NCBI GenBank assembly: GCA_039090855.1
Contig: CM077023.1
Span: forward strand, 84,543,127 to 84,607,126
Direction of reading: 5' to 3'
From: Macrothele yani
Lineage: Eukaryota; Arthropoda; Arachnida; Araneae; Macrothelidae
DNA length: 64,000 nucleotides
In this document: piece after piece, positions 43,915 through 54,506 of the stretch
Layout: every line of letters begins with the position of its first letter
Numbering within the stretch: position 1 is the first letter of the stretch
The notes under the pieces: model-generated
Seen by the model: the letters and a program-made list of their open reading frames with translations, nothing else
Database searches by the model: none
Told to the model about the DNA's origin: nothing
Position numbers and translations under genes: made by a program

Positions 43915-46424
43915 TATCATCATCATCATTGTCAACCATTATCAATCCACTGCTGGACGAAGGTCTCCCCAAGTTTCCTCCACAACGGTCTGTCTTGTGC
44001 CAGTCTCCTCCATGTCACCCCTGCATACTTTCGAATTTCATCCACCCATCTCCCATGTGGTCTTCTTCTGGGTCTTTTCCTGTCCCTTGGAATCCAATCT
44101 AAAATTTCGGCTGTCCATCGATGATCTGTCCTTCTGGCAGTATGTCCAGCCCATTGCCATTTCAGGGATTTAACTGTGATCATGATGTCTTCCACTCTTG
44201 TCATTTTTCTGATCCACGAGTTCCTCTTCTTATCTCTCCTGGTTACACCAAGCACGCACCTCTCCATGCTGCTTTGAGTTGTCTGCAGCCTTTGTATGTC
44301 TCTTTTAGTTAAGGTCCACGTCTCTGCACCATACGTAAGCACTGGACGGATGCATTGATCAAACACTTTTCTTTTAAGACATAATGGCATATTGCTCTTG
44401 AAAATTATGCTGTTTCTTCCAAAAGCTCTCCAGGCAAGTTTTGTACGCCGATTAATTTCATCAATGTGACCCTCACTTGATATCTACTGTCCAAGATAAA
44501 CGTACGTGTCTGTTATCTCCAGCTTTTCTCCATCAATCGATAAATCTTCATTTCTTGTAAAAGCATTGAACATCACTTTTGTCTTCTGAAAGTTCATTTT
44601 TAATCCCACTTCTTTACTCTTGTCAGCAAGTTCCTGGATCATACTCTGCAGCTCTGATGGGGTAGTTGCAAAAATGACTACGTCATCAGCAAAACGTAGG
44701 TGGGTTAGATAATCTCCATTAATCTTTATCCCCTTGTTTTCCCAGCTCAGCGACTGAAAAGCACCCTCCAATGTGGCATTGAAGAGCTTCGGAGATATGG
44801 TGTCACCTTGTCTCACTCCCTTTCCAATTTTTACGTGTGTTGTATTTTCAAACAGCCTAATCTTTGCACTTGCATTTTCATAGATGTTATTAATAATATT
44901 AATGTATGCATCTTCAATACCGCAGGTTTTCAGAGCCGTTGTAACTGCTGATGGTTTTACCGAATCAAAGGCTTTTTCATAATCGATAAAAGCCATGCAC
45001 AATGGAAGTTCATATTCCCTCGCTCTTTCAATTAGTTCTCTCAGCACGTGGATATGATCTATTGTGCTGTAGCCACTCCTGAATCCAGCTTGTTCTCTCG
45101 GTTGAGCCATGTCCAGTGTTACCTTCAAGCGGTGTGAAAGAACTTTAGTGAAGATTTTATAAACTACTGATAGGAGGCTGATAGGTCTGTAGTTTCCGTG
45201 ATCCTCAATGTCACCTTTCTTATGTAGCAGGATCATTGTAGCGGTGTTCCAATCCTCAGGAATCTTTCCTTCATTAAGGCATCGAGTGAAAATTTGGGCG
45301 AGTACTGTTTTGATTTCTCCACTTGCTTCTTGTATGATGTCTACAGTAATTCCATCTTCTCCTGGAGCTTTTCCCCGCTTCATGTTCTTGATCGCATGTG
45401 CAACTTCTGCTGGAAGGACTGGAGGAACTCTGGTACTGGTATCTTTCATGATGTCTGGAGTGCATGTATCATCCCTTTCATATAATTTGGAGTAGAAATA
45501 TTTCACTCTTGTCAAAATTTCGCCTCTATTTCTTGTTACAGAACCATCTTCTTTTCTCAGTGCCATAATCTGTTTTCTTCCCTTTGCTATCTTTAGACTT
45601 TGGTTGTTTTCAATTGCTTTCCTCACTAGTTCACAGTTGAATTTTCTTACGTCTTCAGTGATACTTTTTCTTACTGTCTTGCATAGCTCTATATATTCCA
45701 CTTTGGAAGTCACATCTTCTTTAGTTGTCCTCATCTCTCTTCTTTTTTGCATCAACATTTTCGTTTTTCCTGATAATTTATTTACATGCAACTTGTTCTT
45801 AGACCCAGCTAATTTTGTTGCTGTTTCCATAAGAGCTTTAATTACTTTTCTGTTAACTTCAGAGATGTCCACTTCTTCCGATGTTAGGCCTTCTAAAGCA
45901 GAGAACCTGTTCTTCAGTTCCAACTTGTAGGTATTATGGTGTTTTTTAAGGTTGGTTATGTCAATAGATTTTGTTTGTCTTATGAGCTTGCCACGTTCAA
46001 GTTTAGTGTTGAGGTGCATCTTACATCTCACCAATCTATGGTCACTACCTGTGTTGAACTTGTTTAGCACACTGCAGTCTTCTATGACGAATTTTTTGTT
46101 ACACATAATAAAATCAATTTCACTTGTCGTCCCATATGGATGTCTCCATGTCCATTTCCTGTGTGGCTTTTTCTTGAAGAAGGAGTTCAAGATGAAAAAC
46201 CCTTCTGCCTCTGCAAACTCCACGAGAGTATTTCCACGCTGGTTTCTGTTGCCGTGACCGAATTTACCTACTGAAGTTTCATTCTGTTGTCGTTGCCCTA
46301 TTTTTGCATTGAAATCTCCCATAATTATTTTCAAGCGCTGCTTACCTTTATTATTTAGATGACAAATTTCCTCATAAAATTCTTCAATTTCTTCTTCAGG
46401 ATGACTTGTGGTGGGTGCATAAGT
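43915..46424 (-). mobile_element. RTE-clade LINE, copy 3, 5'-truncated
   Basis: Reverse-oriented copy covering from the end of the endonuclease to the tail (CATCATCATCATTGTC on the plus strand). Nearly identical to copy 2. Inserted in a 33-bp minisatellite. The 5' break is at the base equivalent to CTTATGCACCC of copy 2. Confidence 0.9.
43932..46423 (-). pseudogene. RTE endonuclease/reverse transcriptase, one nonsense change
   Basis: A 616-codon frame (44484-46334) holds MGDFNAKIGQ, SDHRLVRC, the whole reverse transcriptase ([31 protein letters not shown]) and ends YLGQ at a TAG where copy 2 has Q. The same frame then resumes to the natural end (WRKLGETFVQQWIDNG), stop at 43932. The first part of the endonuclease is missing through truncation. 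Lacks four codons (HLSK region) after NNQSLKIAKG relative to copies 1 and 2. Confidence 0.88.
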
Positions 46425-46530
46425 TTTTTATATAGATAACAAAATATATTAACGGCGTTTATATATAGATAATAAAATATATTAACGGCGTTTTTATATA
46501 GATAACAAAATATATTAATGGCGTTTATAT
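46425..46530 (+). repeat. 33-bp minisatellite, right part
   Basis: Three more units of the repeat seen at 43872, with single-base changes (GATAACA or GATAATA; TTAAC or TTAAT). Confidence 0.8.
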
Positions 46531-46534
46531 ATTG

Positions 46535-46722
46535 ATAGCAGTTGTCCCTTCGTTCGTACTGTCTTTGTCCGAAATTTGGGACCATTGGTTCCAGTATAGG
46601 GGCAGATACAGCGCCATCAGACAAACACACCACCCATACCTCATCCGGGACTCGAACCCGGGCCCGTCTCTTATGAATGATAAAAGGCTAACACCTCGGA
46701 CCACTTCGACACCCGGGCGGTT
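46535..46722 (-). mobile_element. SINE family 1, diverged
   Basis: The minus-strand head has GGGTTCGAGTCCC and A-box remnants (GTGTCGAAGTGGTCC), and the body (GGACCATTGGTTCCAG on the plus strand) is recognisable. The tail is lost. Confidence 0.65.
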
Positions 46723-46924
46723 CTTTTGTTTTATGAACAGGCGAACCGACACGGTGTCTAAATGCAGTTTCAGGAAGATTCTGTTTCGTTGTACCCTTTG
46801 GTCAGCTTTGTTAAAAACGCTCTTTAAACCAATAATTTATTAAACAACAGCAACGTTTCATTTATTAAAAAAGTAATTATCATCCTTCTGCTAATTCTTA
46901 CGTTCTTGAAGGTGTTTGCGACGT

Positions 46925-47120
46925 CCCGGTGCAGCAGTGGTCTAAGAGATTCTGACAATTCGTCCGAGTGAGTCCGCATGAAGAATGAGTGGTGCATTTC
47001 TCTTATAGCACTGGCTCTCTCCCTTCCCTGGAACCAGTATCCCTGAATTTGTGACGGATGATTTCTTGTAGCCCTTAGAGTTGCTCAGGATTTTCGCCGT
47101 AACTCGAAACAAAGAAAAAA
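46925..47120 (+). mobile_element. SINE family 1, diverged
   Basis: Head GGTGCAGCAGTGGTCTAAG, body CTGGCTCTCTCCCTTCCCTG and degraded tail (AGAGTTGCTCAGGATTTTCG) with A-rich end. The B box has decayed (GAGTCCGCAT). Confidence 0.68.
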
Positions 47121-47540
47121 GGCGTTTGTGCTAATGTCTCCGTAATTAGTGTTCATAACTGTCTTCTGGCTGAATTGCAGGGAAGATATCGTACAATTTT
47201 AACAGTTTGTCAGAATTTTATGAATCCCAAAGTGCTTTAATCCTTCAAGATTTCTTTGTTACTCAAAATCTAAACTGAGAACTCTTTTTAAGCTAAAATT
47301 ATCAGTGAACTATTTAACTAAAGATAGAAAACTTTGTGAATCTTCAACTACTCGAAAATTTATTGTTTGAATCGCATGTTTTCAAGTCTCCCTGTGAATG
47401 ATACTCTTTAGCCACTTGTCAGTATATCGTAAGCCCAATAAATTAACAAACTCGTAAATGCTGTCCCCAGCTGTAGGTAGAAATGTGAGTCATTCCTTTT
47501 CTCTTGTCAAGATGTTTCCAACGTCATTAATCTAAGTCAC
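47121..47540. other. Unassigned DNA
   Basis: Nothing recognised. Confidence 0.4.
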
Positions 47541-47544
47541 CCTT

Positions 47545-48200
47545 TGTCTTCTTCTTTCAGAGATGCCTCAAATTTGGAGTTTGACTGTCAGCAAATATCA
47601 TAATGTTCTATCTCTTTCTTTCCATATTGTTTCTCCCTAGACAGTCCTGTCCATTTCTTCGAATCATTCATCCATCCTTTTCGTCTTCTCCCCATTTTCT
47701 ATCCCCTTGTTTTTCCTTCTACAATTAATTGAGAGAACTGGACTTTGCATTTCTCAAGATGTGTCCACCATATTACACTTTTCTGCATTTCGACAGTCTT
47801 TACAAGTTATTTCTATGTTTTCAACATATGGAGAACTTATTCATTCATATCTTACAGTTCCAACAAATCCTCGTCATTATTTTCCATCCTTTTCCTATGA
47901 CGCTCCGTTTTTTCTTAAAACCCCAAGTCTTACAACTATACCGTGCAATAATATGGGCCATATGTAGTGCAATAGAAATGATCAAGTGGTTCTGTGTTCT
48001 TACTCATGATTTTGACTTTTACTTTCTCTCTACTAATGCAGATTATTTTGTCTCTTTGGTGTTCAGTATCATCTTCTCAATCTTTCTCTGTCTATTTCCG
48101 TTATAGGATTTAAAGATCTTTTAAAGCAGATCTTAAAATTGCTTCATCTTCGTATCTTAGGTGACTTATTAAAATACTAACAATTTTAGCCCCTGTCTTC
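47545..48200 (-). pseudogene. Decayed LINE reverse-transcriptase C-terminal region
   Basis: The minus strand reads YGGHILRNAKS, then (with stops) KEKQGDRKWGEDEKDGMI and NGQDCLGRN, resembling the GHVLRxxxxxLxxxIIEGKxxGKRxxGRRxxxWxxD region near the end of many RTE-like proteins. A different, older family than copies 1-3. Confidence 0.5.
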
Positions 48201-48289
48201 TGGTTTTCAGGCAGTTCTATATTATGATATCATCACGGAGATTAGGGGATTGATGGCAGCGCTTACCCCTGGGGAGCTACTTTCTTATA

Positions 48290-49842
48290 CACTGGCGTGC
48301 AAAAATTAAGGACGAGACGGTTTTTCGAATGTAACGTCGTGCAGAAGTGCTCCACATCGACTCAAATCATACCACAAGATCCCCAAGATATAAGAATATG
48401 GGACAAGTGAGCAAAACCGTCCAACAAAGAATCCAAAGGATACAAAGGCACTTTATTGAAAAGGTTGCTTCGAGCACAACTGGACAGAAGACAGAAACGT
48501 CCATGTGACAGGTGGCTGCCAAGAAAAATCCAGTCTTTAGTAGAGGATATGATCACCCCTGACTGCATTGCAGGATTTACAACGTCTGTCCATGCTGAGG
48601 ACGAGGTTGTCAAGGAGCTTTTGAGGCATCGCGGCCCATTCCTCTTGTGGCGCCAATCGCAGCTGCGGAATCGTTGCTGGCGGCTGGTGACGTGCTGCCA
48701 AGCGTCTCCCGAGAAGGTCCCACACGTGTTCGATTGGATTTAGGTCCGGGGACCTTGCGGGACAATCCATGCGTTGAATATCTTCACTCTCCAACATCTC
48801 TGCGACAGCCACTGTACAATGATGTGTAGCGTTGTCGTCCATGAAGAGGAACTCAGGACCCACAGCACCTCTAAACAGACGCACGTGAGGCAGGAGAATC
48901 TCGGTACAATAGCGGACACCAGTGACTAAACCTCCTTGGAAGATGGGGTGGTCAGTACGGCTACCAAGCATGATACCGCCCCAAACGAGAATTTTGCCAC
49001 CTCCAAACCGGTCCCATTCGATGATGTTGGAGGTGTTTTTGCGTGTTCCCTGCTCTCTCCAGATGTGTATACGTGCAGAATCGCTCGTCAGACTAAATCG
49101 GCTCTCATCTGTAAAGAGAACTCGACCCCATTGCTGATATGTCCAGTTCTTATGTTATTAGCACCACAGAAACCGCCGTCTCCGATGAGCTGGCGTAAAT
49201 GGCACACACCGTACTGGTCGTCGTGCAAATGGACCACCTTTGTGCAGCCTGGCCACGGTAAAACGTGATAACGGACGTCCAGTTGTCTATTACATGTGCC
49301 TTGCGATTTCTCCCGCTGTCTGCCGTCTGTGTCTTCTCGCCTGTATGACAGTATACCGGTCGTCCGCCGCAGTGGTTGCTCGTGGAATACCACTGCTAAA
49401 CTCTCGGACAGCTGTTCCCGTCGTTTGAAATGCTCCCCAAGCTCGTGAAACGATGCTGTGAGCGATCCCGAACTCGTCTGCCACACTAGTCGCACTTCGA
49501 CCTTCTTCCAACTTCCCAATGACGCGACCTCGGGTAAAGTCATCCAGATGTCGTCTACTGGATTGCCAGTTGGCCATATCACACGGTGGAAGCAACTCGA
49601 CGTCGTTCAAACCGATGTACACCGTGCAATAGCTTTCACCGAATTGCTGAACGTACACCGCCCGTGTGTTTTATACCCTTCCGACACCCCCCCCCTCCTC
49701 CTACTTCATGCTGCATATATGCGCATACCCTACCGTACCAGACACTAGTCTATCTCTTGAGTGGTCTTTCGGTCCGTTCTGCCTGCTCGTTCCGCTGTTA
49801 GGCTAATTTCTCTTCTACGTCCTAAATGTTTGCACAACAGTG
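48290..49842 (-). mobile_element. Tc1 transposon (DD34E)
   Basis: Flanked by TA. TIR left CACTGGCGTGCAAAAATTAA, right (reverse complement) CACTGTTGTGCAAACATTTA. Length 1,553 bp with extra non-coding sequence between the transposase start and the right end. Related to the remnant at 33230. Confidence 0.87.
48537..49577 (-). pseudogene. Tc1 transposase with one frameshift
   Basis: N-terminus MANWQSSRRHLDDFTRGRVIGKLEEGRSA followed by a helix-turn-helix (FGIAHSIVSRAWGAF). The catalytic half runs in one frame from about 49135 (VLFTDESRFSLTSDSARIHIW) through GGGKILVWGGIMLGSRTD, FMDDNATHHC and NPIEHVWDLLGRRL to GDHILY. 34 residues separate second D and E. The frames change between about 49140 and 49290. 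Otherwise complete. Confidence 0.85.
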
Positions 49843-49864
49843 TACATATATTAGTTATTCCGTT

Positions 49865-50045
49865 TTCCTTTTTTTTTTTTCGGAAGAGCGGAGTAACGAC
49901 CGCCGTGAGCAACTCTAAGGCTGCAAGCAGGACGCTCCCAATTTGGGACCACTGAATCCAGAGAGGGAGGGGGTCCAGTGCAGTATGACAAACACACCAA
50001 TAGTGCCCGGACGAACGGTTAGAAGACAGCGCATAGACGGCTTCT
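49865..50045 (-). mobile_element. SINE family 1, diverged
   Basis: T run (tail on minus strand), then GTAACGACCGCCGTGAGCAA, CCAATTTGGGACCACTG, and a worn head (GTGCCCGGACGAACGGTTAG). The B box is missing. Confidence 0.65.
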
Positions 50046-50054
50046 AACATTCGC

Positions 50055-50665
50055 TTGCTTATTTCGTTTCCTATAATAACACTAGCTTTCTGATTCCAGT
50101 AGGCATCTTTAATTATTCTTTTATCATGATGATAAATTCCAGTCAGCAGTAGAATCTTCATGAGCTTCTTACTATTGATTTAATCAAACGCCTTCTCTTA
50201 ATCCAAAAACCACAGAAACAACTCTATTAGTTTTACACCAATATGTAGAGTAAAAAAACCCGCTTCTCTCCTTCAGAATCCAATTAGGAGACCAAACTGC
50301 CAAACTGTGTACTACCAGTTCCTCAATTCACTTTCATGAGAATTCTATTATAGATAATCTTGAATAAAATTTTGCTTATATGTTTCAGTAGGCTCGTAAA
50401 ACTATGTTTTGGGGTTTTTTTTTTTTTTTTAGGAATTAGTATCATTAAGCAACTATTTATTTTTCTGGGATTCACTGTTTTCTATATATTCTATACTGTA
50501 TGTATGTTCATAATAATTTTAATTCAGTGATTCCGCTGTCTCCTAAGAATTCAATTAATTCAACTGGGATTCCACCTGGACCTCGTGCTTTACCATCTTT
50601 GTAGTTTTATGCATGTCTTATTTCATCATCAGTAATTTTGAGGCCTTTTTCGAACATTTTGTGGT
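50055..50665 (-). pseudogene. Decayed reverse transcriptase of a second LINE family
   Basis: Minus-strand pieces: LKITDDEIRHA...DGKARGPGGIPVEL (start of the RT domain), IEELVVHSQFG-like text with frame breaks, then FLD-EKAFD and LLTGIYHHDKRIIKDAYWNQKASV. The order is correct for an RTE-like RT. Many stops. Not close to copies 1-3. Confidence 0.6.
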
Positions 50666-50888
50666 ATCTATACGTCCGGTAACAATCGTAATGTGTTGGA
50701 TTGTTACTACATAGTCAGAGACGGATTTAAGGCTTTGCAGCCCCAAGGATTACAGAAATTTGCCGTGCGTAGTCTCCTTTGAAATACATAATTTAATGGC
50801 CACATTTTCATATAACTCATTCGGATACGGTCTAGGAGCAAATAGGAATGCTGAGGGGAAGGAAGATGTATCCCTATCCAAAGCAAAG
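50666..50888. other. Unassigned DNA
   Basis: Nothing recognised. Confidence 0.4.
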
Positions 50889-50889
50889 T

Positions 50890-51811
50890 GTAAATTAGTG
50901 CCAATGTTGGGTGATTTGAGGATACAACAACAATAAAAACTGGAAATGGGGTGAAACAAGGTTACACCATGCCACATTGCAAAATGTCTTTCAATCATTG
51001 AAGTGGGAAAACAAAGGGATAAAGTTTAATGGAGATTATTTAATTCACCTTCGTTTTGCTGATGACGTTGCAAAGTATGACCCAGGAACTTTCTGACAAG
51101 AGTAAAGAAGCGGGATTAGAAATGAACTTTCAGAAGACACAACTATTGTACAATTATTTTACAAGAAATGAAGATTTATCGATTGATGGGGAAAAGCCGA
51201 AGATAACCGATTTCTACATTTACCTTGAATAGCAGATATCAAGCAAGGGTCACATTGGTGAAGAACTTTATCGACGCATAAAACCTGGTTGGAAAGCTTT
51301 TGGAAGAAACAGCACAATTTTTAAGAGCACTATGTCATTATGTCTTTAAAAAAAGTGTTTAATCAATGCATCCTTCCAGTGCTTACGTACGGAGCATAGA
51401 CGTGGACCTTAACTAAAAGAGACCTACAAAGGCTGCAGACAGCTGAAAAAATCCTGGAGAGATGCATGCATGGTGCAACCAGGAGAGATAAGAACAGGAA
51501 CTCATGGATAGGGAAAATCACAAGAGTAGAAGACATCACGATCAAAGTAAAATCCCTGAAATGGCAATGGGCTAGACATGGTGCCAGAAGAACGGACAAC
51601 TGATGGACAACCGAAATTCTAGACTGGATTCCAAGGGACAGGAAAAGACCCAGAAGAAGACCACATGAGAGATGGGTGGATAAAATTCGAAAACATGAGG
51701 GAGTGACATGGAGGAGATTGGCGCAAGATAGAACGTTGTGAAATAAACTTGGGGAGACCTTCATTTAGCAGTGAATTGATAATGGTTGACAATGATGATG
51801 ATAATGATAAT
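50890..51811 (+). mobile_element. RTE-clade LINE, copy 4, 3' part, diverged
   Basis: Aligns to copy 2 from about 14075 onward with many changes and a deletion in the region just after FADD (GCTGATGACGTTGCAAAGTATG). Contains the C-terminal blocks (GLQTAEKILERCMHG-like, [17 protein letters not shown]) with stops. Ends TTGACAATGATGATGATAAT and is joined directly to a mariner remnant. Confidence 0.82.
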
Positions 51812-52667
51812 ACACGTTTCAAGGATGTGCAGGAAGATTTGAAAAATGACGAAAGGCTCGGAAGACCAATTTCAGTGCGCATGTCTGATCTAATTGGGAA
51901 AGTTCGCGAAAGGATAAAAAGTGATCGTTGTGTGACCTTGAGGATGCTGGGGTGTAAGCTCGGTGTTAATGAAGTGACGATTTGTCAAATTTTATTGCAC
52001 GTTTGGGGGAAGGGGTGTGTGGAGCTTGCTCTCGTTTTGTTCCGCATGCTTTCTCAGACGACCAGAAACTTGCACGAGTGGAGTACGCAAAAGACGTCCT
52101 GGAGACTGCAGAAACAATGCAAAATTTTCTCCAAAGCATTGTGACAGGTGACGAGAAATGAAGTTTTCGTTATGATCCTAAAACGAAAAGTTAGAGTGCT
52201 CAGTGGTAGTCGTCACAGTCACCCAAAAGAAAGAAAGTTAGGTAACAGAAGCCCAAATTCAAGACAATGCTTGTGTGCTTTTACGACAGCAAGGAAATTC
52301 TGCATCAGAGTTCATTCCTGAAGGTACAACTGTCAGTGGTTACACATCCATTTTAGAACGATTGCGGAAATGGATTGTTGTTTCAGTACATAAACGGATA
52401 ATGGTTCCTTTTTCACAATAACACACCCTCACACAGAGCATTCAATGTACAAGAATTTCTGGCACGAAAACCATTGCGTGTATACTGAACCTTTCCCCTA
52501 TTCTCCAGATTTGTCACCGTGTGACTACTTTCTATTCCCTAAATTAAAGCTGCCTTTAAGAGGAAATGTTTTTCAAGACATACAAAGAACTGTGACATCA
52601 GCTCTTCACTCCATACCAAAAGATGGCATCTGGAAGCTATAACAAAGTAAATTTCTCCGTCATTTTG

Positions 52668-52739
52668 GTCCACGTCGGGGATCGAACCCGAGTCCTCTTA
52701 TTTCGGAACAAGTCTCTCTACCAACAGAGCTACGCCGAC
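52668..52739 (-). promoter_or_regulatory. tRNA-like module in 3' LTR of copy 2
   Basis: 72 nt. Minus strand: GTCGGCG acceptor opposite CGTGGAC (six of seven, counting one G-U), A box TAGCTCTGTTGG, B box GGGTTCGATCCC, T stem TCGGG/CCCGA. Confidence 0.7.
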
Positions 52740-53042
52740 GTTCGTTCTTGCTGCTATCTGCCTTTATGTCGTGTGCGTCCTGCGGGGCAGGCACGTCACC
52801 CCCCCCGAAAGAGGGCCGGGGGCATGGCCCACGGGTCAGCCGAGACCATGTATCGTTGTAGGCAGCCATCAGCCGAAGAATGTGCACTTAAGAACTCCAG
52901 TCAATCTGGTGTGTGGAATGCAACATCACACACATTTATTTTTCGAAGCGCTGAAGAAGGGATTCTCTTATTTTTCCTGTCTCGCGGTGTGGAAAGAACA
53001 TCACACCATTGCGAAATCTTTAACGGCCGGGTTATCCGGGAA

Positions 53043-53054
53043 GTTCGGGCGCCA
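53043..53054 (-). other. Primer-binding site
   Basis: TGGCGCCCGAAC on the minus strand, one base after the LTR, identical to copy 1. Confidence 0.85.
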
Positions 53055-53085
53055 TTACAACGAAGTAAATTTCTCGGTCATTTTT

Positions 53086-53157
53086 GTCCACGCCGGATAT
53101 CGAACCCGAGTCCTCTTATTTCCGAACAAGTCGCTCTACCAACTGAGCTACGCCGGC
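53086..53157 (-). promoter_or_regulatory. tRNA-like module in 5' LTR of copy 2
   Basis: 72 nt with the best D arm of the set: TAGCTCAGTTGGTAGAGC gives a GCTC/GAGC stem, and the B box is GGGTTCGATATCC. The acceptor has two mismatches. Confidence 0.7.
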
Positions 53158-53300
53158 GTTCTTTCTCGCTGCTATCTGCCTTTATGTCGTGTGAGTCCTG
53201 CGGGGCAGGCACGTCACAAAGTCCTTCCTTTCATTGGCGGATCGTGCCACTTCTTATATTGACGCAGGAGGAATGTACTTTGAATAAAATATATTCACGT

Positions 53301-54500
53301 AAGTTTCCCTGCTTTTCCATTTTTTTTTATATTCAGCCTCATTGCTTAATTGCCGCACAGTGTAATTAAAACATATCTTTTCGTGAATTTACATATACTT
53401 AAAATGTGTTTCAGTATTTCTACATGTTTTTCAAAAGACAAAATCATTTTTGACGGAATGAGCTGAGCTGATTGTAATATCTTGGGTTCAAAAGTTTTGT
53501 TATTTGTGCCAAGGAATAAACATACCTCCGACATGAGCATAATTAGTTTATTAACTAAAGATTCGAATTTCTGTTTCCAGCAGCTTAGCTATTGTTTCCT
53601 TTTTGCTCTCTATCATTATATTGATCGTGAAGAGGTCATTAGCGGTTTTCAAACATGCTTTCTCATTATTCGGCTAATCAATAATAATTATTATAGAGTA
53701 ATTATACAAGTAAATTAAATCACGTATGATTTAATCATAACACTTAATTATTAAAGTAAAACTGTGAGAAACACACAGGCAGAACGTTCTTCCGCTATTC
53801 AGCTATTAATGAAATTAGTTACCTTACCGCGCATTTAGTGTTTTCATGAGTTTCCTTTGATAAATCAAATACTTCAACGACGTTTCGTCTTATCTCATAA
53901 ATTTGCCAAGATATCTTTTTAGTCTTTCAACTCCTGGGCTTTCCTAAAATCTTGTCACGTCAAACGCACATGAAAGAACAAAAATTGAAACAAAAATACT
54001 TCCGAAACAACGTTAATAACTTACTATTCCTTTAAAATCTCAGAAAAATGTGACGTCTTAAATGATTGCTGAAAAAATAAAACTAGCTTGAACGAATAAT
54101 TAGAAATGACTTACATAGTGAGAAAATTCACAAAACTTCTTGTGTCTTTTCGGGAGAGGTTTTCCAGTATTTTGTTTTCCAGCATGTGATGCACAATTTT
54201 GAAATTTATGAAATTGCAATGACAGAAGTCGGAAGTGAAAACACCATAGCACAGAAATTCTTTAAAGAAGCTTCTTCCTTTCTTTGGGGAGGGGGGTGCA
54301 GTCTTAGGGGAGCATTCCTTCGCCTCAATGAGATTTGGGTATCTGGAAAAAAGTTTTGAAAGCAGATAGCATACCTTCGATCTGAAAGAATAATAGAATA
54401 TTAAAATATATTACAAATAAAGACACGGTTTTCCGTTAAGAAAATGTCACATGTAAAGTGTTAAAATGTCAACTGAAGCTCCTTTTTCAGCAATTAATTT
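53301..54500. other. AT-rich unassigned DNA
   Basis: Nothing recognised. Confidence 0.4.
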
Positions 54501-54506
54501 AACATA

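Larger units (their letters stand above)
52638..53218 (-). mobile_element. Miniature LTR retrotransposon (TRIM-like), copy 2, with tRNA-like LTRs
   Basis: On the minus strand: 5' LTR 53056-53218, PBS 53043-53054, interior 52800-53055 (256 bp), 3' LTR 52638-52799. It lies inside a mariner transposase pseudogene, whose two halves define the insertion. Probable 4-bp duplication AAGC/AAGT (52634-52637, 53219-53222; one mismatch). LTRs about 163 bp, shorter than copy 1 because the first about 17 bases are absent. The interior shares about 130 bp after the PBS with copy 1, including CCACACCGCGAGA, and has extra sequence before a G-rich tract. No protein-coding capacity: frames over it are unrelated to any family I know. 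Confidence 0.85.
51812..53300 (+). pseudogene. Mariner transposase remnant, split by a miniature LTR element
   Basis: Parts 51812-52637 and 53219-53300. Reads FKDVQEDLKNDERLGRPISV (linker), GVNEVTICQIL (second helix-turn-helix), VTRNEVFVM-like (normally VTGDETWVY), FHNNTPSHRAFNVQEFLARK (second catalytic D changed to N), then YSPDLSPCDYFLFPKLK and, after the LTR element, SFLHWRIVPLLILTQEEC. The N-terminal domain is missing at the junction with the RTE tail. Stops and frameshifts throughout. Confidence 0.75.
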
